NCBI GenBank assembly: GCA_018398585.1
Contig: JAGTTD010000010.1
Location: 24,623,739-24,687,738, forward strand
Reading direction: 5' to 3'
DNA: 64,000 bases
Origin: Simmondsia chinensis
Lineage: Eukaryota; Streptophyta; Magnoliopsida; Caryophyllales; Simmondsiaceae
The notes under the pieces are model-generated. The model made no database searches and was not told the origin of the DNA. It worked only from the letters and a program-made list of their open reading frames with translations. Below, in pieces: positions 29,680-40,853 of this stretch (positions within the stretch are counted from its first letter, which is position 1; the number at the start of each line of letters is the position of its first letter). The position numbers and the translations under genes are program-made.

Positions 29680-31158
29680 ATGACACCAAAGAAGAAAACA
29701 AATCGCCACTCCAACAATTCCAATTCTGGCCCGTCCAGTCCCATGAGTGCTGACTCCACCTACCCTTCTTTTCTCTGCCACCACCACTAGGAGCAAAGCG
29801 AGAGCCATCGATGCGCTCATGTTGATGGAAAATCCAACAAGGCAAGTGGTTATTTCTCATGGCTTCCTGCCCATGGAAACCTCTGAAGTGGAGGAATTTC
29901 CTGCTTCATTGGAAAACACCTCCAAAGCAGATGCAAATTCAGCGGATGAAACCTCAAGCACTGACTCCTCGTTGTCATCGCCAAGGAAAGAGATTTAGTC
30001 GTAACAACCCATCATGCTTTTTGGCTCCACTGGCATGCCAGTCATGGTAACCAGCATCGTGCCCATGGAGGAGCAAGTAGCCAATCTGCAGGCTACAGTG
30101 GAAAACCTTGTCAAGGTTGTCACTGAGATGGACACCCAACTGAAGGAACAAAGCCAAAAAATTGTGGCATTAAGCAAAAAACTACACCGCCAGAGTGCTG
30201 TACGAACTGGCAAGAAGATGGGGGGAGAATCTGAGTTTAACTCTAACCAAGAGATTAATCGGTGATGTCTCCAAGGGCCAATGTCACTAACAAGGGTGCT
30301 CCTACCCACGAGTCAGTCCCTTTGACCTCCCTATCTGTCCACTGAATCCAAGATCTGATAGCCAACGCGATTAAGGAGCAAATTGGTGGCAGTTGTTCCA
30401 GCAACCAACACTACCAAAAACCTTACTCAAGGAGGATTGACAACCTCAAAATGCCAAATGGTTACCAACCTTCAAAATTCAACGATTTGACGGCAAGGGT
30501 AACCAGAGGCAGCATATCGCCCACTTTGTGGAGACGTGTAATATTGCCGGCACTGACGGCGACCTCCTTGTCAAGCAATTTGTCCGTTCCCTCAAAGGAA
30601 CCACTTTTGACTGGTATACCAATCTTGAACTAGAGTCCATCAATAGTTGGCAAGAAGTGGAGTCTAAATTCTTGAATAGGTTCTATAGTGTACGATGTAC
30701 CATCACGATGAAAGTACTATCAAGTGTAGGACAGTGGGACGGTGAACCAGTCATAGACTACATTCACCGTTGGCGTGCTAAGAGTCTAGACTGCAAAGAG
30801 CGTCTCTCCTAAGAATCAGCTATTGAGATGTGCAATCTGGGCATGAGGCCGGAGTTGTCCTACATATTGCTGCCCATGAAGCCCAAAACTTTCAACTCGC
30901 TGGCATTGGATGCCCATGAGATAGAGAGTAACCTTGCCAAGCATGGCTTTAGATTTACAACCATCTTCGAAAACAAAGGTGCAAAAAAGCCCTCAAAAAG
31001 AGAGAAGCCAGCCAAAGCGAAGACAAAAGAATCTTTGGTCACGAACTTTGCTCCAGTCAAAATATCTAGAAAGGCGAAGCCCAAGGAGTATGACCGGCAG
31101 AAACCAAGTTCATCTATGGAAAGTGGAAAGAAGCGTCCAATGCTGAAGGAGCTCTAGC
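29680..31158 (+). pseudogene. Tat-like gag
   Basis: Begins ATG 29680 (MTPKKKTNRHSNN), shifts frame near 29785 and passes through a coiled-coil-like part (QVANLQATVENLVKVVTEMD, KEQSQKIVALSKKLH). It reaches the gag core: AGTDGDLLVKQFVRSLKGTT, FDWYTNLELESINSWQEVES, KFLNRFYSV, YIHRWRAKSLDCKE and NLGMRPELSYILL. This is the retrotrans_gag core (the F..SL.G.A..WY..L and F...F motifs) of Ty3/gypsy elements. Frame breaks are visible near 29785, 29998, 30265 and 30812. The tail (30990-31158) is Lys-rich. Confidence 0.85.
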
Positions 31159-31409
31159 AGAAAGTGTATCCTTTTCCAGACTCAGATTTTCATGGCTTTC
31201 TTGATGATTTACTAGCAAAGAAACTCATTAAATTGCCTGAGTCAAAGTGCCTAGAAGAGGCCAGCCACACAGGTGATCCAAAGTATTGAAAGTATTATTG
31301 AGTTATCAGCCACCTGCTGGAGCAATACATTACGCTCAAGGAGCGTATCATGAAGTTGGTGGGCGAAGGAAAAATCGTCCTTGATGCTGATGATGTGGCC
31401 TAAATAAAT

Positions 31410-31799
31410 TTGGCTACAGTGGCATTTGGAGGTTTGGTGGATCCAGTGCATGTACTGAGGAAGTCACAGACGACCCAACAGTATGTTGAAGTAGTGCATT
31501 TCCAAACAATTCGGTTTGGAGGGTTGGAGCCTGTGGTCTTACAATTATCAAGTGTGTCGGAGCCCTTGATAGAAAAGAAGGAAGAGGTTGTGCCGGCTGA
31601 GGGCGATGATGAGGGTTGGACTTCGGTGACGCGAAGGAAACCAAAGAAACAGCGAACACCACGACCTCCTCAAGGTCGCCATAAAGGAAAACAGGTGAGG
31701 AGAAAGCCTCACCATAAGAAAAAGAAGAAGAAGGCAAACAAGGCAAAGGCACAGCAGCCGCCAGCCAGTCATGTTAACCTTTTGCTACAAAAGCCTTGA
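31410..31799 (+). pseudogene. Basic linker between gag and protease
   Basis: 129-codon frame: acidic GDDEGWTSVTRRKPKK, then a strongly basic stretch (KGKQVRRKPHHKKKKKKANK). Similar 'DDEGW..V.RRK' plus basic tails precede the protease in Tat-like gag-pro polyproteins. Preceded by a frame break near 31157 and a diverged segment. Confidence 0.6.
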
Positions 31800-31979
31800 A
31801 CTCCTATCACTTTAGGGGAGTTCTTTCCAATGACATACTTCGAAAGCGTATCTGTTAACATGACTTCGTGTTACAAGATCAACAATGGCCGAAGGAATCA
31901 AGATTGCAAAAAGGAGCCAATTGTAGAAATGACATAAGAGATCCAAAGTTCTGGTGATGATTCCTCACCAGTCCAAGGT

Positions 31980-32470
31980 GATGGAGATACCACTGAGGGA
32001 TCGATGGGTTGTTCTTCCTGTAGCAAAGCCTTGGCTTTCACTGATGAAGATCTAATGCTAGGGTCTAGGCCGCACAATAGGCCCCTATTTATGTCTGGCT
32101 CTATTCGCGAGCAAAAGGTTAACCGGATTTTGATAGATGGCGGATATGCAGTCAACATCATGCCTAAGTCTACCATGAAGCAATTGGGGATCATGGTGGA
32201 GGAATTAGCGAATACCAAAGTGACGATCTAAGGTTTTAACCTTGGATGCCAAAGAGCAATGGGCATGATTCACCTTGATCTTACCATAGGGGAATTGATG
32301 GCAAACACCATTTTCCATGTCATTGATTCAAAAGCATAATACAACATATTGTTAGGGTGACCGTGGATTCATGAAAATGGCATAGTTCCATCCACACTAT
32401 ACCAATATTTCAAGTATTATAGAAATGGTGGAGAAAGGGTTGTGACTGCTGACACCAAACCCTTAGCTGC
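31980..32470 (+). pseudogene. Tat-like aspartic protease
   Basis: Frame 32004-32231 reads SGSIREQKVNRILIDGGYAV, NIMPKSTMKQLG. This is the retropepsin fold start with the catalytic Asp in LIDGG kept. The next part (GFNLGCQRAMGMIHLDLTIG, NTIFHVIDSKA, LG*PWIHENGIVPSTLYQY) is in the same register but has stops, including one in the conserved 'LLGRPW' motif. Confidence 0.8.
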
Positions 32471-32899
32471 AGCAGAAGCTCATTTGGGAGATGCAAGATT
32501 CTATAATGACGAAAAGGCTCCATCTGAGGTATTGTGTTGAGGAACCCTTTTTGCTGGGAAGAGTATGTCAGGAGAGAAACAGGTGCCATCGCCCTCGCCT
32601 TAAGAAAGGGATTGCCACCTTACTGAGAACGAGCCAACAACCTCCAACATATTGGTTGAGGAGGAGGCATCTGGAACCCTCACCTAAACATTAATGCTCT
32701 AGTACATCCCCAAATCTCACAGAAAACCTGGGGAGTCACACTTCGTCGAGTGCAAAGCTCCCAGTCTTCCAAAATTTCCGCTAAAACCTATTTTGTAGGA
32801 TTTAAAGGTAAGGTGGTTTTTCTTCTCACAAATACAAACCAAGCCGAACCAAGTAGACTACTAATGGCGGGTTTTTAAGCATTTTCTCAAAAACTCACT

Positions 32900-33590
32900 G
32901 AAGAGAAGGAACTATTGCCTAATACCCGGACAGTAGAAGGATTTGATCCTAATGCCTATAAATTGATAGCCAGTTGTGGGTATGATTTCACCAACCCTCC
33001 ACCCTTGGGGAAAGTGATTGATGCGAAGGCACATGGACTCACCGAAACTCAGCGGACGTTTCAAGAGCAGGGCGGCCAAGTCAAGCCTTCTTGAGTTGGC
33101 TTGGGATTTACCCCTTCCCAACAAGTGAAGATCTCTATTCATCGTAAGGAGAAGCCAGTATCCTCGCAATATATTTCCGTTAAAGAGGAGGAAGAAAGCA
33201 GTGGAAATCCTACAGTGGTGTCTATGTCTATTTGGGTGAAAGCTATGCCATCATCACCATATCACTCAGCTTTTGGTAGATTGGGTCCCTCTTCGGGCAT
33301 TAAATCCCAACAAATTGAAAACCCTTCACGGATTTCTACTCTTAGCCGACTTGGGAAGGCCCCTAACGATGGTCGTGGCATCTTAAACTCCCCACGTGCC
33401 TATGTTTTTAGCCGACTTGGGGGCAAAATTAGTGGTGAGTAAAAGCCTAGAATGTCCACCCTAAACAAGCTCGTAGTTTCCAGACCATCCCTTAAGTCGG
33501 AAAGGCCAAGGAAGAACAAATCCATGAAAGCTACCATTGCGGAAGCTGAGATCAATGAAGTGTTAGCTTCCAATTCAATAATTGAAAATT
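32900..33590 (+). pseudogene. Tat-like linker with repeated RLG motifs
   Basis: Frames read EGFDPNAYKLIASCGYDF, PPLGKVIDAKAHGLTETQ and then AFGRLGPSS, TLSRLGKAP, VFSRLGGKI and TLNKLVVSR. Such F-x-RLG repeats occur between protease and RT in some Tat-lineage polyproteins. Frame breaks at 32875 and 33090. The polyprotein stops at 33590 and no RT follows. Confidence 0.6.
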
Positions 33591-33595
33591 AACCT

Positions 33596-34396
33596 TGTAG
33601 AAGAAAGAGTTAAGATGAGAAGAGAAGTGAAGAGGATGAGAAATAGAGAAGGAGATGAGAATTAGAGAGAGAATTTCCAAAGGAAAATCTGATTTGTATT
33701 GAGTGAATGAAGAATATACAAGATTTGAGCTTATTTATACTTGATCTAATATATTAAACCAAGACACCGAGCTCTAACCGCAACTAACTAATTCTGGCAC
33801 CAAAACTTCCTAGCCACCTCATTTGACTTGCTTGACCCTGTTAACCGACTTTGGCGCCAAAATGGCCTGCCAACTAACGACCAATTACAACCCTAAATCA
33901 ATTCAAAAACATTACATGCAATTCAAGACCAATTACAACAAAAAGCTAAAGGAATCATAACATTCCCTCCCCCTTAAGATGCTCCTTGTCCTCAAGAAGA
34001 AAAGCTAGGGAATTGGCTCTTCAAGAATGTGAGGTTCGCCCAAGTGACAAAGCTTTTGTCCAAATTCCGCCACTACACCAGTACTTCCTGCAAAGCACCA
34101 TCCTCCATCTGCATTGTTCTCTGTCCTTTGACAGTAGCAGGTTACAGCAGCAGTGCTCCATTTGAGCCAACTTCTAGTGGTTCCCGCGAGTGCTTAGCTC
34201 CATTCTTCACCTGCTTTTTAAGTAAAGATAGATGGAACACCGGGTGAATGTCTGAATGAAGAGGTAAATTAAGTTTGTATGCAACTTTGCCAATCTTCTC
34301 CAAAATCTTGTATGGGCAAAAGAAAAGAGAACTTAGCTTGACATTCTTCCTGACAGCCAAAGTAGACTGTCTATAAGGTTGTAATTTTAGGTAGAC
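33596..34396 (-). mobile_element. Chromovirus 3' fragment (LTR plus integrase end)
   Basis: LTR 33596-33962 (367 bp, TGTAG...ATCATAACA) is followed on its inner side by a polypurine tract (GGGGGAGGGAA, minus strand) and the end of a polyprotein (LEDKEHLKGEGML). Then comes the GPY/F end of integrase ([48 protein letters not shown]). The polyprotein breaks off at 34396 exactly where the 121-bp array starts. No 5' half is present. Closely related to the chromovirus at 5270-11490. Confidence 0.8.
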
Positions 34397-35290
34397 TGAG
34401 GATGAATGGTGAACCCAACAGGTTGAGGTTTTCAAACAAAAAGGGGGTCATTTTCAAAACGTGATTATCCGAGGGTGCTCCAATTCTATACATGGGCGTG
34501 TGCACGCAAGATAATTTGAGGATGAATGGTGAGCCTAGCAAGTTGAGGTTTTCAAACAAAAAAAGGGATCAATTTAAAAACGTGATTATCCGGGAGTGCT
34601 CCAACTCCATACATGGGCGTGTGCACGCAGGATAATCTGAGGATGAATGGTGAACCAATCAGGTTGAGGTTTACAAACAAAAAAAGGGGTCAATTTCAAA
34701 ACGTGATTATCCGGGGTACTCCAACTCTATACATGGCTGTGTGCACGTAACATAATCTGAGGATGAATGGTGAACCAAACAGGTTGAGGTTTTCAAACAA
34801 AAAAGTGGGTCAATTTCAAAACGTGATTATCTAGGGGTGCTCGAACTTCACACATGGGCGTGTGCACGCAAGATAATTTGTGGATGAATGGTGAACCAAA
34901 TAGGTTGAGGTTTTCAAACAAAAAAAGGGGGTCAATTTAAAAACGTGATTATCTGGGGTTGCTCCAGCTTTGTACATGGGCGTGTGCATGCAAGATAATC
35001 TAAGGATGAATGGAGAACCAAACAGGTTGAGATTTTCAAACAAAAAATGGGTCAATTTCAAAACGTAATTATCTAGGGGTGCTCTAGCTCCATACATGAG
35101 TGTGTGCACACAAGATAATCTGAGGATGAATGGTGAACCAAATAGGTTGAGGTTTTCGAACCAAACCAAAAAAGGGGTCATTTTCAAAACGTGATTATCC
35201 AGGGGTGCTCCAGCTCCATACATGGGCGTTTGCACGCAAGATAATCTAAGGATGAGTGGCTTTCCAAACGATGGAGTTTTCAAACAAATT
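34397..35290 (+). repeat. 121-bp tandem array in the 3' UTR of the Tat-like element
   Basis: Seven full units and a partial eighth, each starting TGAGGATGAATGGTGAAC. They begin at 34397, 34518, 34639, 34759, 34880, 35002, 35122 and 35249, so the period is 120-122 bp and the last spacing 127. Each unit also carries AAACGTGATTATC and CATGGGCGTGTGCACGCA. Units differ by about 10 percent. ORFs on the minus strand across it are repeat artefacts. Confidence 0.9.
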
Positions 35291-35503
35291 CATGTTACGT
35301 GTTGAGACATGTAAAATTCTTTTTTTTTTTTTTTTATGTTCACTTGCAAATAAACCTTTGAAATAAAAAAATTCCTAACTCAAATCACGTCTTCTTTAAT
35401 TGGATTATCAAAGTTTAAAGTTAAATTTTTTTTTTTTTTTTACTTCGAGTCATGACATTAAGGTACAAAGTTGGACTCTTCCTGGCTTGAAGTGGGGCCA
35501 ATT
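35291..35503 (+). other. 3' UTR end and polypurine tract of the Tat-like element
   Basis: Two poly-T runs (35320-35335 and 35429-35442) and AAGTGGGGCCAATT just before the 3' LTR, the polypurine tract. Confidence 0.6.
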
Positions 35504-36374
35504 TGTGGATATGAAAATTTTAACATACTTATAAAATTTAAATTAGGCCAAAAAAAAGTATAAGCCCACACAACTTCCAAGTCAAGCCGAAACTGAACAT
35601 CTTCCAAATCGAAAACTCAAGCCCAAAATGACAAAAATAAAATCCCTAACCAAAACCTAAGCCCATAAGACTTCCAAGTCGAATTGAGAACCCAAATGAC
35701 TTCTAAGTCAATTCTGAAGCCATAATAGTTTTAAAGTCAAACTAAAAGGGGCAAACGACTCTCGGTTCAAACCCAAAGTCAAAGTCTTAAAGCCAAAGAC
35801 GCCCAAGTCAAACCTAAAAATGATGACTTTCAAGTCAAATTCAAACCCACAAAATTTCATGACTGACGTTAAAAAATAGGCTCATAAAGCTTTTAAAACA
35901 ACTCGAGCCTAGTCTTATTAAGGAAATCCCATGGCCCAAAACATGTGTTCATTTTCTCTATAAATAGGGGACCCTTGCTTCAAAGGAGGGCATTTATGAC
36001 ACACATAAACAAAAAAAGGTGAAAGAAAGAAGAAATATAAACTCTCTCCCCATTTTCTCTCAAAACTCTTCAACACCAAGTCATTCGAGACGAAGTCCAC
36101 AAAGCATACCAAGTTTGTGCCTGATTTCTTCGAAGGTTCAGTTCTTGAATTGAGATAAAGTATCGTGCCCTCAGTCAGGTATTCAAGTTTGATCGTCAAC
36201 AACAATAACCAATTGCAACCATTGTGGAGATCGAATCAAACGGCTTTAGTTTGTTTTACTTTGTAAAGCATATTATAGAGATTGTACCCACAAATTTATC
36301 AATACAATTCTTTAAGTGCAATTTTGTGCATTTGTTTTGCTTCTTTTTATCTTGATTTGAAATCAGTGTCCACA
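35504..36374 (+). repeat. 3' LTR of the Tat-like element
   Basis: 871 bp, TGTGGATATG...CAGTGTCCACA with a TGTGGA/TCCACA inverted end. Contains CTCTATAAATAGGGG (35958-35972), the probable TATA box, and the same repeated 'AAGTCAAAC' phrases as the 5' LTR. Confidence 0.9.
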
Positions 36375-36590
36375 CTTCCATAACCACCTGCAAAGGTATG
36401 CATAAGATGCAATAAAATCCATGTCAAGCTTAAAGGCCGTAAAAATTCTACCACCATTGAACAAATCCCGGGAAACCAAGAGGATTAGGCCTGTAATTAA
36501 GGCTCAAAGAGAACCAAGTCAAACGCACACAAGGATAGAAGAAAGCGGGGGCAAGCCTAAGAATAAATAAGCTTTCTTTAAAACAAATTT
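36375..36590 (-). pseudogene. L1 fragment, upstream part of copy A
   Basis: Continues 22745-23365 across the Tat insertion: CTTCCATAACCACC...GGTATGCATAAGATGCAATA. It matches 37024-37200 of copy B almost base for base, which proves the two were a direct duplication before the insertion. No motif of its own. Confidence 0.7.
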
Positions 36591-36639
36591 TCTCCTACTG
36601 CAAGAGCATTGTGACACATTCCATTAAAACTATTTGACC

Positions 36640-37200
36640 TTCAATTGCCACTCGACAATCAAACTCAATGGTAACCCTTCTCCAACCTACTGTGATAGCT
36701 AAGAAACAAGCCCCCCTAGATGGCAAAGGTTTCAGCAGTAAGCAGATCAAATGTTGCAAAAGAGGAACATCATCCTTCTATCATCGTACCAGTGACATCT
36801 TGAGCAACCACTGCACACACCAATCTCCTCCCTCCCTTCCATGTAGCATCAACATTGATTTTGACAAAAAATTCAAATGGAGGAGTCCATCTAGACTAGA
36901 TGGGTGCCAGATTTGGCCTTCCAAGTGCGGGGAGAACTGAACGAAATTCTTGAGCTTCTTCTAGTGCCATATTGCCCACTTGAATAGGATTGAGACTGCT
37001 TTTTCTGAAAATAAAATTGCACTAATGCTTCCATAACCACCAGCAAAGGTATGTGTAAGATGCAATAAAATCCATGTCAAGCTTAAAGGCAGCAAAAATT
37101 CTACCACCATTGAACGAATTTCAGGAAACCAAGAGGATTGGGCCTGTAATTAAGGCTTGAAGAGAACCAAGTCAAATGTGCGCAAGGACAAAAGAAAAGA
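36640..37200 (-). pseudogene. L1-type LINE RNase H domain, copy B
   Basis: About 85-90 percent identical by eye to copy A (22990-23365 and 36375-36590). On the minus strand the same RNase H motifs are recognisable, but with more damage. It is in the same orientation as the RT fragment at 40350-40853, so the pair may once have been one L1 element split by the hAT transposon. Confidence 0.7.
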
Positions 37201-37681
37201 ATTTGCTTAATAGACTTAGTGATGGCCGTGGGCCGGGTAGGGCTGGGCTTTAGCGGGCCAGGCCGGGCCGGGCCGGGCCCGAGGGCTTCCAGGGCTGGGA
37301 CCGGCCCGGGACCAGGCCCGACCTTTTTAACTAAATTAAAAAAAAATTAAAAAATACATAGTCGTTTTGTACTAAAATTATTGTAATTCATTGATAAATA
37401 ATATGAGATACAAATATATTTCTTTCCAAGTACACATGTTCAAAAAAAATAATACTAAATATATATAATAAATAAAATACAATATACAACAGGTAATTAT
37501 CAAAAAAATATCAGTAAATAAATAACGTATCAAATACAAATACAAAGTTGGGGCCTAATATTTAAAAATATAAATTTATTTATCAAAAAATATAAAGTTT
37601 GACATATGGAGTGTGCGGTCATCTTTTGACGTAAATATTTGAAAGTAAATAATTAACATACAAAAGTCTTGAATCTTGATA

Positions 37682-39899
37682 TCAGTCATATCGGGGGGTT
37701 TCTATGCCATCATTTGACGTATCAGTTGTGCGGTCGTCTTCTTCATCGCTCGATGAATCCATCTTCATTCTCTGTTGATCTCTTGCCTCAGCTAGCAGCC
37801 AATCCTTCAAGCACACGGACATCTCCAAGCTCGACGGCGATAGCTTCGCCCTCTTCGTTCCAAGCAACCTGCCACTAAGACTGAAAGCACACTCCGATGC
37901 TACTGAAGACACCGGACAACTTAGTATATCACGTGCCATGGTGGAAAGCACGGGATACTGGGTTTGGTTTGTGTTCCACCATTGTAACAAATCAAAATTC
38001 GGGTTGGCCGGCGGCCCGAAAATATGGACCATCGGTGTCCGCAAATAATAATCTAACTTGTCACATGATGTGGGGGCTGCTGTGGGCGTAAATTGCTCCA
38101 ACAATTTCCACAAATATGACGTGTGTGAACTGCTTCCACTAGATGTGGAAGATCCTACTGCAGCAGTACTAGGATTATTGGACGCTAATTAACGGGAATA
38201 TTGAGAAAATAAACTATGCAAGTCGTTATTGACATTGACAATGAAAGTGTCGATATTAAGAGAAGGATTCAAATACGTGAAAAAATGTTGGCAAAACAAG
38301 TTGAAACCTGAGCGTTTACAACGAGGGTCTAAAATAGTTGCAAAGCAGTAAGTAAGAGGTAGTTCAGAAAAATATTTGGCAAGCTTTTCTTTCATTGCCG
38401 CAATCGATCCGAACAAAATGGGGTTGGATTGATTACCCACCATCCAATTTACAATATCAAGCAATATTGATATTGCTTGAGGCATGGTCGGATAGTAGCA
38501 ACCCGAAAAAAATGTTGTCGCATCTTTAAACATGCTAAAAAATTTACAAATTTCATCTATTGTCTCCCAATGTATACCGTCCAGGTTGTAATCGCGCCAT
38601 TCTACACGATTTTCCTGGACGAATTCTATCAGAGCGTCTTTGTATGATAGAATGCCCTCTAACATTACTACCGTAGACGACCACCTAGTCTTGGAGTCTA
38701 ATTTAAATTGTTTATATTCTATGTTATGCAACCTACATACATTTTTAAATCTTTTTTTCCTAGTGACGGATGCTTTAATTGATATTATTACAGATCTTAA
38801 AGTGGCAAGGGATGCGTCTATAAGATCTAAATCATCCATTACCATTAAATGCAAAAATGTGACAGATGCAACGAATATGAAAACACTTCCCACCTAGCAT
38901 GGGTCTCATTTTCCTAATTAAATGTGCTACGGATGCAGTGTTATTGGAAGCATTGTCAAACGTAATACTGAAGATACGTTGTTCTATGCCCCAATCGCGG
39001 ACTGCCGACATAATCGTACCCGTAATTACCTCGGCAGTATGGGGGCAATCTAAAAGCCCAAAATGAATTATTCTCTTCTGGATGATGAAGGATTCATCGG
39101 TCCAGTGTGCCGTTATGCACATATAAGGTTGGCCGGGTTTGGACGTCCATACGTCCGACGTCAACGAGAACATGCTCATGTTCGTCGCAAAAAGTGTATG
39201 TATCCCAATTTTAAGATTGTGGTACAACGTAAAAGCGTCCCACTTTACGGTGTTCCGAGGAATCCTCACAATTGTGGGGTTCACATTTCGTTGGAGGTAG
39301 TCGACGAAATATGGGTTTTCGCCGGTACTAAAAGGCCTTTCACTCAAAATTATATATTTAGCTAGCCCCCTACGGTTGCTCTCCTGAGAGAACCTAAAAT
39401 TCGCAGGTGCACCGGTCACTTGCTGTACTAAACGTTGTTTTCTCTTTTCCGGGAATTGCTCGGGGTGGCACCTAAGTATATGTCTATTTAGTGTGCCCGT
39501 CCCACTACTGGGTTGATGGCTAAAATTCTTAGGTGGGTCACATAATTTACAGGTTGCTTTATTAGTTGTCTTATTAAGGGTAAAGTGCTTCCATACCGCA
39601 CTAGTTGTATGCCTACTAGTCAAGGTACTAGTTTCAGGCTGGGCATCTGTGGTGGGGGTGGGTTCCTCATCAGTTTGTGAGTCTCCAACCCCACCACTAC
39701 CTGACTCATGATAATCTTGTGATTGTGAAAAGTTATAATCTATGCTATCATCAGGGTATTGGGGTGTTGGGTCTGGTTGTATAAAAGCTCGTTCTTCAGT
39801 ATCAAGTAAGACAATTCTAGTCCTTTTTGGGATTCTGGGTGGCCGAGAAGAGCTAGAACTAGCACGATCGGCTCCAGATGATGAAGAGTTGTGTGCTAT
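37682..39899 (-). pseudogene. hAT transposase (BED finger, RNase H-like core, hATC)
   Basis: The N-terminal region (39899-39600) is Ser-rich and open. The BED zinc finger follows: SAVWKHFTLN, CKLC and HILRCH. Next come SLTSDVWTSKPGQPYMCITA and ITFDNASNNTASV (RNase H-like core Asp region), then KTRWSSTVVMLEGIL. FATILDPRCK precedes the C-terminal dimerisation domain (NTNQTQYPVLSTMARDILSC, PVSSVASECAFSLSGRLLGT). Lesions: a frameshift around 38840-38893 (after RCICHI) and a single stop (SR*LASN, 38189). A start ATG is not seen; the first codon after the likely splice acceptor is ATA at 39899 (ATAGCACAC), possibly a mutated ATG. Confidence 0.9.
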
Positions 39900-40165
39900 A
39901 TTAGTATAAATGATTATTATTTATAAAATGCAAGTAGTAATGCAAATTAAATAACTAAAAATGCGAATCAAAAAAAATTATGATACTAAAATTACCGAAA
40001 CGAGAGAACAATGAAATTCACACTTCAGCCAAATATTTTACGAACTTCGAACTTTAGAGCACAATTTTGCAATTAGCAAATTAGAGAAGATGGGAGATGA
40101 TGAATGTATAGAGAGAGAAGAGAGAATTGAAGATTTTGTGAGAAAATGAGTTGGGGAGGTTTAAG

Positions 40166-40175
40166 TATTTATAGA
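40166..40175 (-). promoter_or_regulatory. TATA box of the hAT transposase gene
   Basis: CTATAAATA on the minus strand, followed by a long CT-rich leader (40065-40140). A probable leader intron runs from a donor (TTTCG|GTAATT, near 39993) to an acceptor near 39897. A (TA)n run lies just upstream at 40184-40200. Confidence 0.5.
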
Positions 40176-40349
40176 AAAAAAATATATATATATATATATT
40201 TTTTTTTTTGTAAAAAAGGCTCTTTAAAAGAAAAGAGCCGTTGGCTCTTTTGGGCCAGGCCTGGCCCGGCCCGTGCGGTCCGGGCCGGGCCTAGGCCCTA
40301 AAAGAAATAGGCCCGAGGCCGGGCCGACCCGCTCCGTTGGCCACCACTA

Positions 40350-40853
40350 CCCAGAACAAATCATCAGCTATGAAATCTTTACCCGCTAGGATGCTCTACC
40401 ACCACCATGAGGGATTACAACCCTATCGAGCCTTTAGGAACGAGGAATTAGGGAAATGGATCCCTTTAACATCCTTTACCCAAAATGCATCTAGGTCTTG
40501 GATGATGTGCCAGGCTTGTTTGTAGCAAGAAAAGGTTAAAGCCTTCAAAATCTCTAAATCCGAGCCCACCTTCCTTCTTGGGTTTATATAACATCACCCA
40601 ATTGGTCAAGTGGACTATACAGTTCTGCTCTGCCACACCCTTCCACCAAAACGCTGAGATGAGACCATAATTTTTTTTTGCAAAATGATTTAGGCAATTT
40701 AAAACAATGCATGACATAGTTCAGGATAGCAGACAAAACAGCTTTGACAATGACCTTCCCACCCGCATGGAATAGCATGGAGTTAGCCCAACCTCTCAAC
40801 CATTGCTTAATCCAATCAATAATATAGGATAAAGCCCCGATTTTAGATTTACC
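40350..40853 (-). pseudogene. L1-type LINE, RT C-terminal fragment
   Basis: Minus strand frames read LSYIIDWIKQWLRGWANSML, FHAGGKVIVKAVLSAILNYV, MHCFKLPKSFC, FWWKGVAEQ, EGGLGFRDFEGFNLFLLQTS. Then, in another frame, NSSFLKAR, NPSWWW and SILAGKDFI. These are the 'LS.AG...LIK.V....P.Y.MSCF.LP', 'FWW', 'GGLGFRD...FN.ALL' and 'S.W.SI..G' motifs after the RT palm of plant L1 elements. It begins at the hAT boundary and ends at 40853, where a Copia LTR piece starts. Confidence 0.85.

Larger units (their letters stand above)
23366..36374 (+). mobile_element. Tat/Ogre-like Ty3/gypsy element without pol, with nested insertions
   Basis: 5' LTR 23366-23951 plus 29289-29592 and 3' LTR 35504-36374 start TGT(A/G)G and end TCCA(C/T)A. 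The flanks CTTCA (23361-23365) and CTTCC (36375-36379) are a 5-bp duplication with one mismatch. The plus strand carries gag, a basic linker, an aspartic protease and a linker with repeated F.RLG motifs. A tandem-repeat 3' UTR and a polypurine tract AAGTGGGGCCAATT (35490-35503) follow. RT, RNase H and integrase are absent. It hosts a complete non-autonomous LTR element in its 5' LTR and a chromovirus 3' fragment. Lineage call is by gag-protease layout and the 3' UTR array. Confidence 0.85.
37217..40349 (-). mobile_element. hAT transposon, nearly intact
   Basis: Terminal inverted repeats TAGTGATGGCCGTGGGCC (from 37217) and its partner ending GGCCACCACTA (40349). GC-rich subterminal repeats of GGCCGGGCC lie at 37235-37320 and 40250-40330. 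Between them a single minus-strand transposase gene occupies 37682-39899. No clear 8-bp target duplication: AATAGACT on the left against CCCAGAAC on the right. Length 3133 bp is usual for an autonomous hAT. It splits L1 sequence. Confidence 0.85.

Noticed and set aside
34371..35283. ORF encoding a repeated ~40-aa motif protein
   Set aside because: Translation of the 121-bp array in the 3' UTR of the Tat-like element. The frame changes between units and no start or promoter fits.
37217..40349. 8-bp target duplication of the hAT element
   Set aside because: The bases outside the inverted repeats (AATAGACT and CCCAGAAC) do not match, so I report the element without one.
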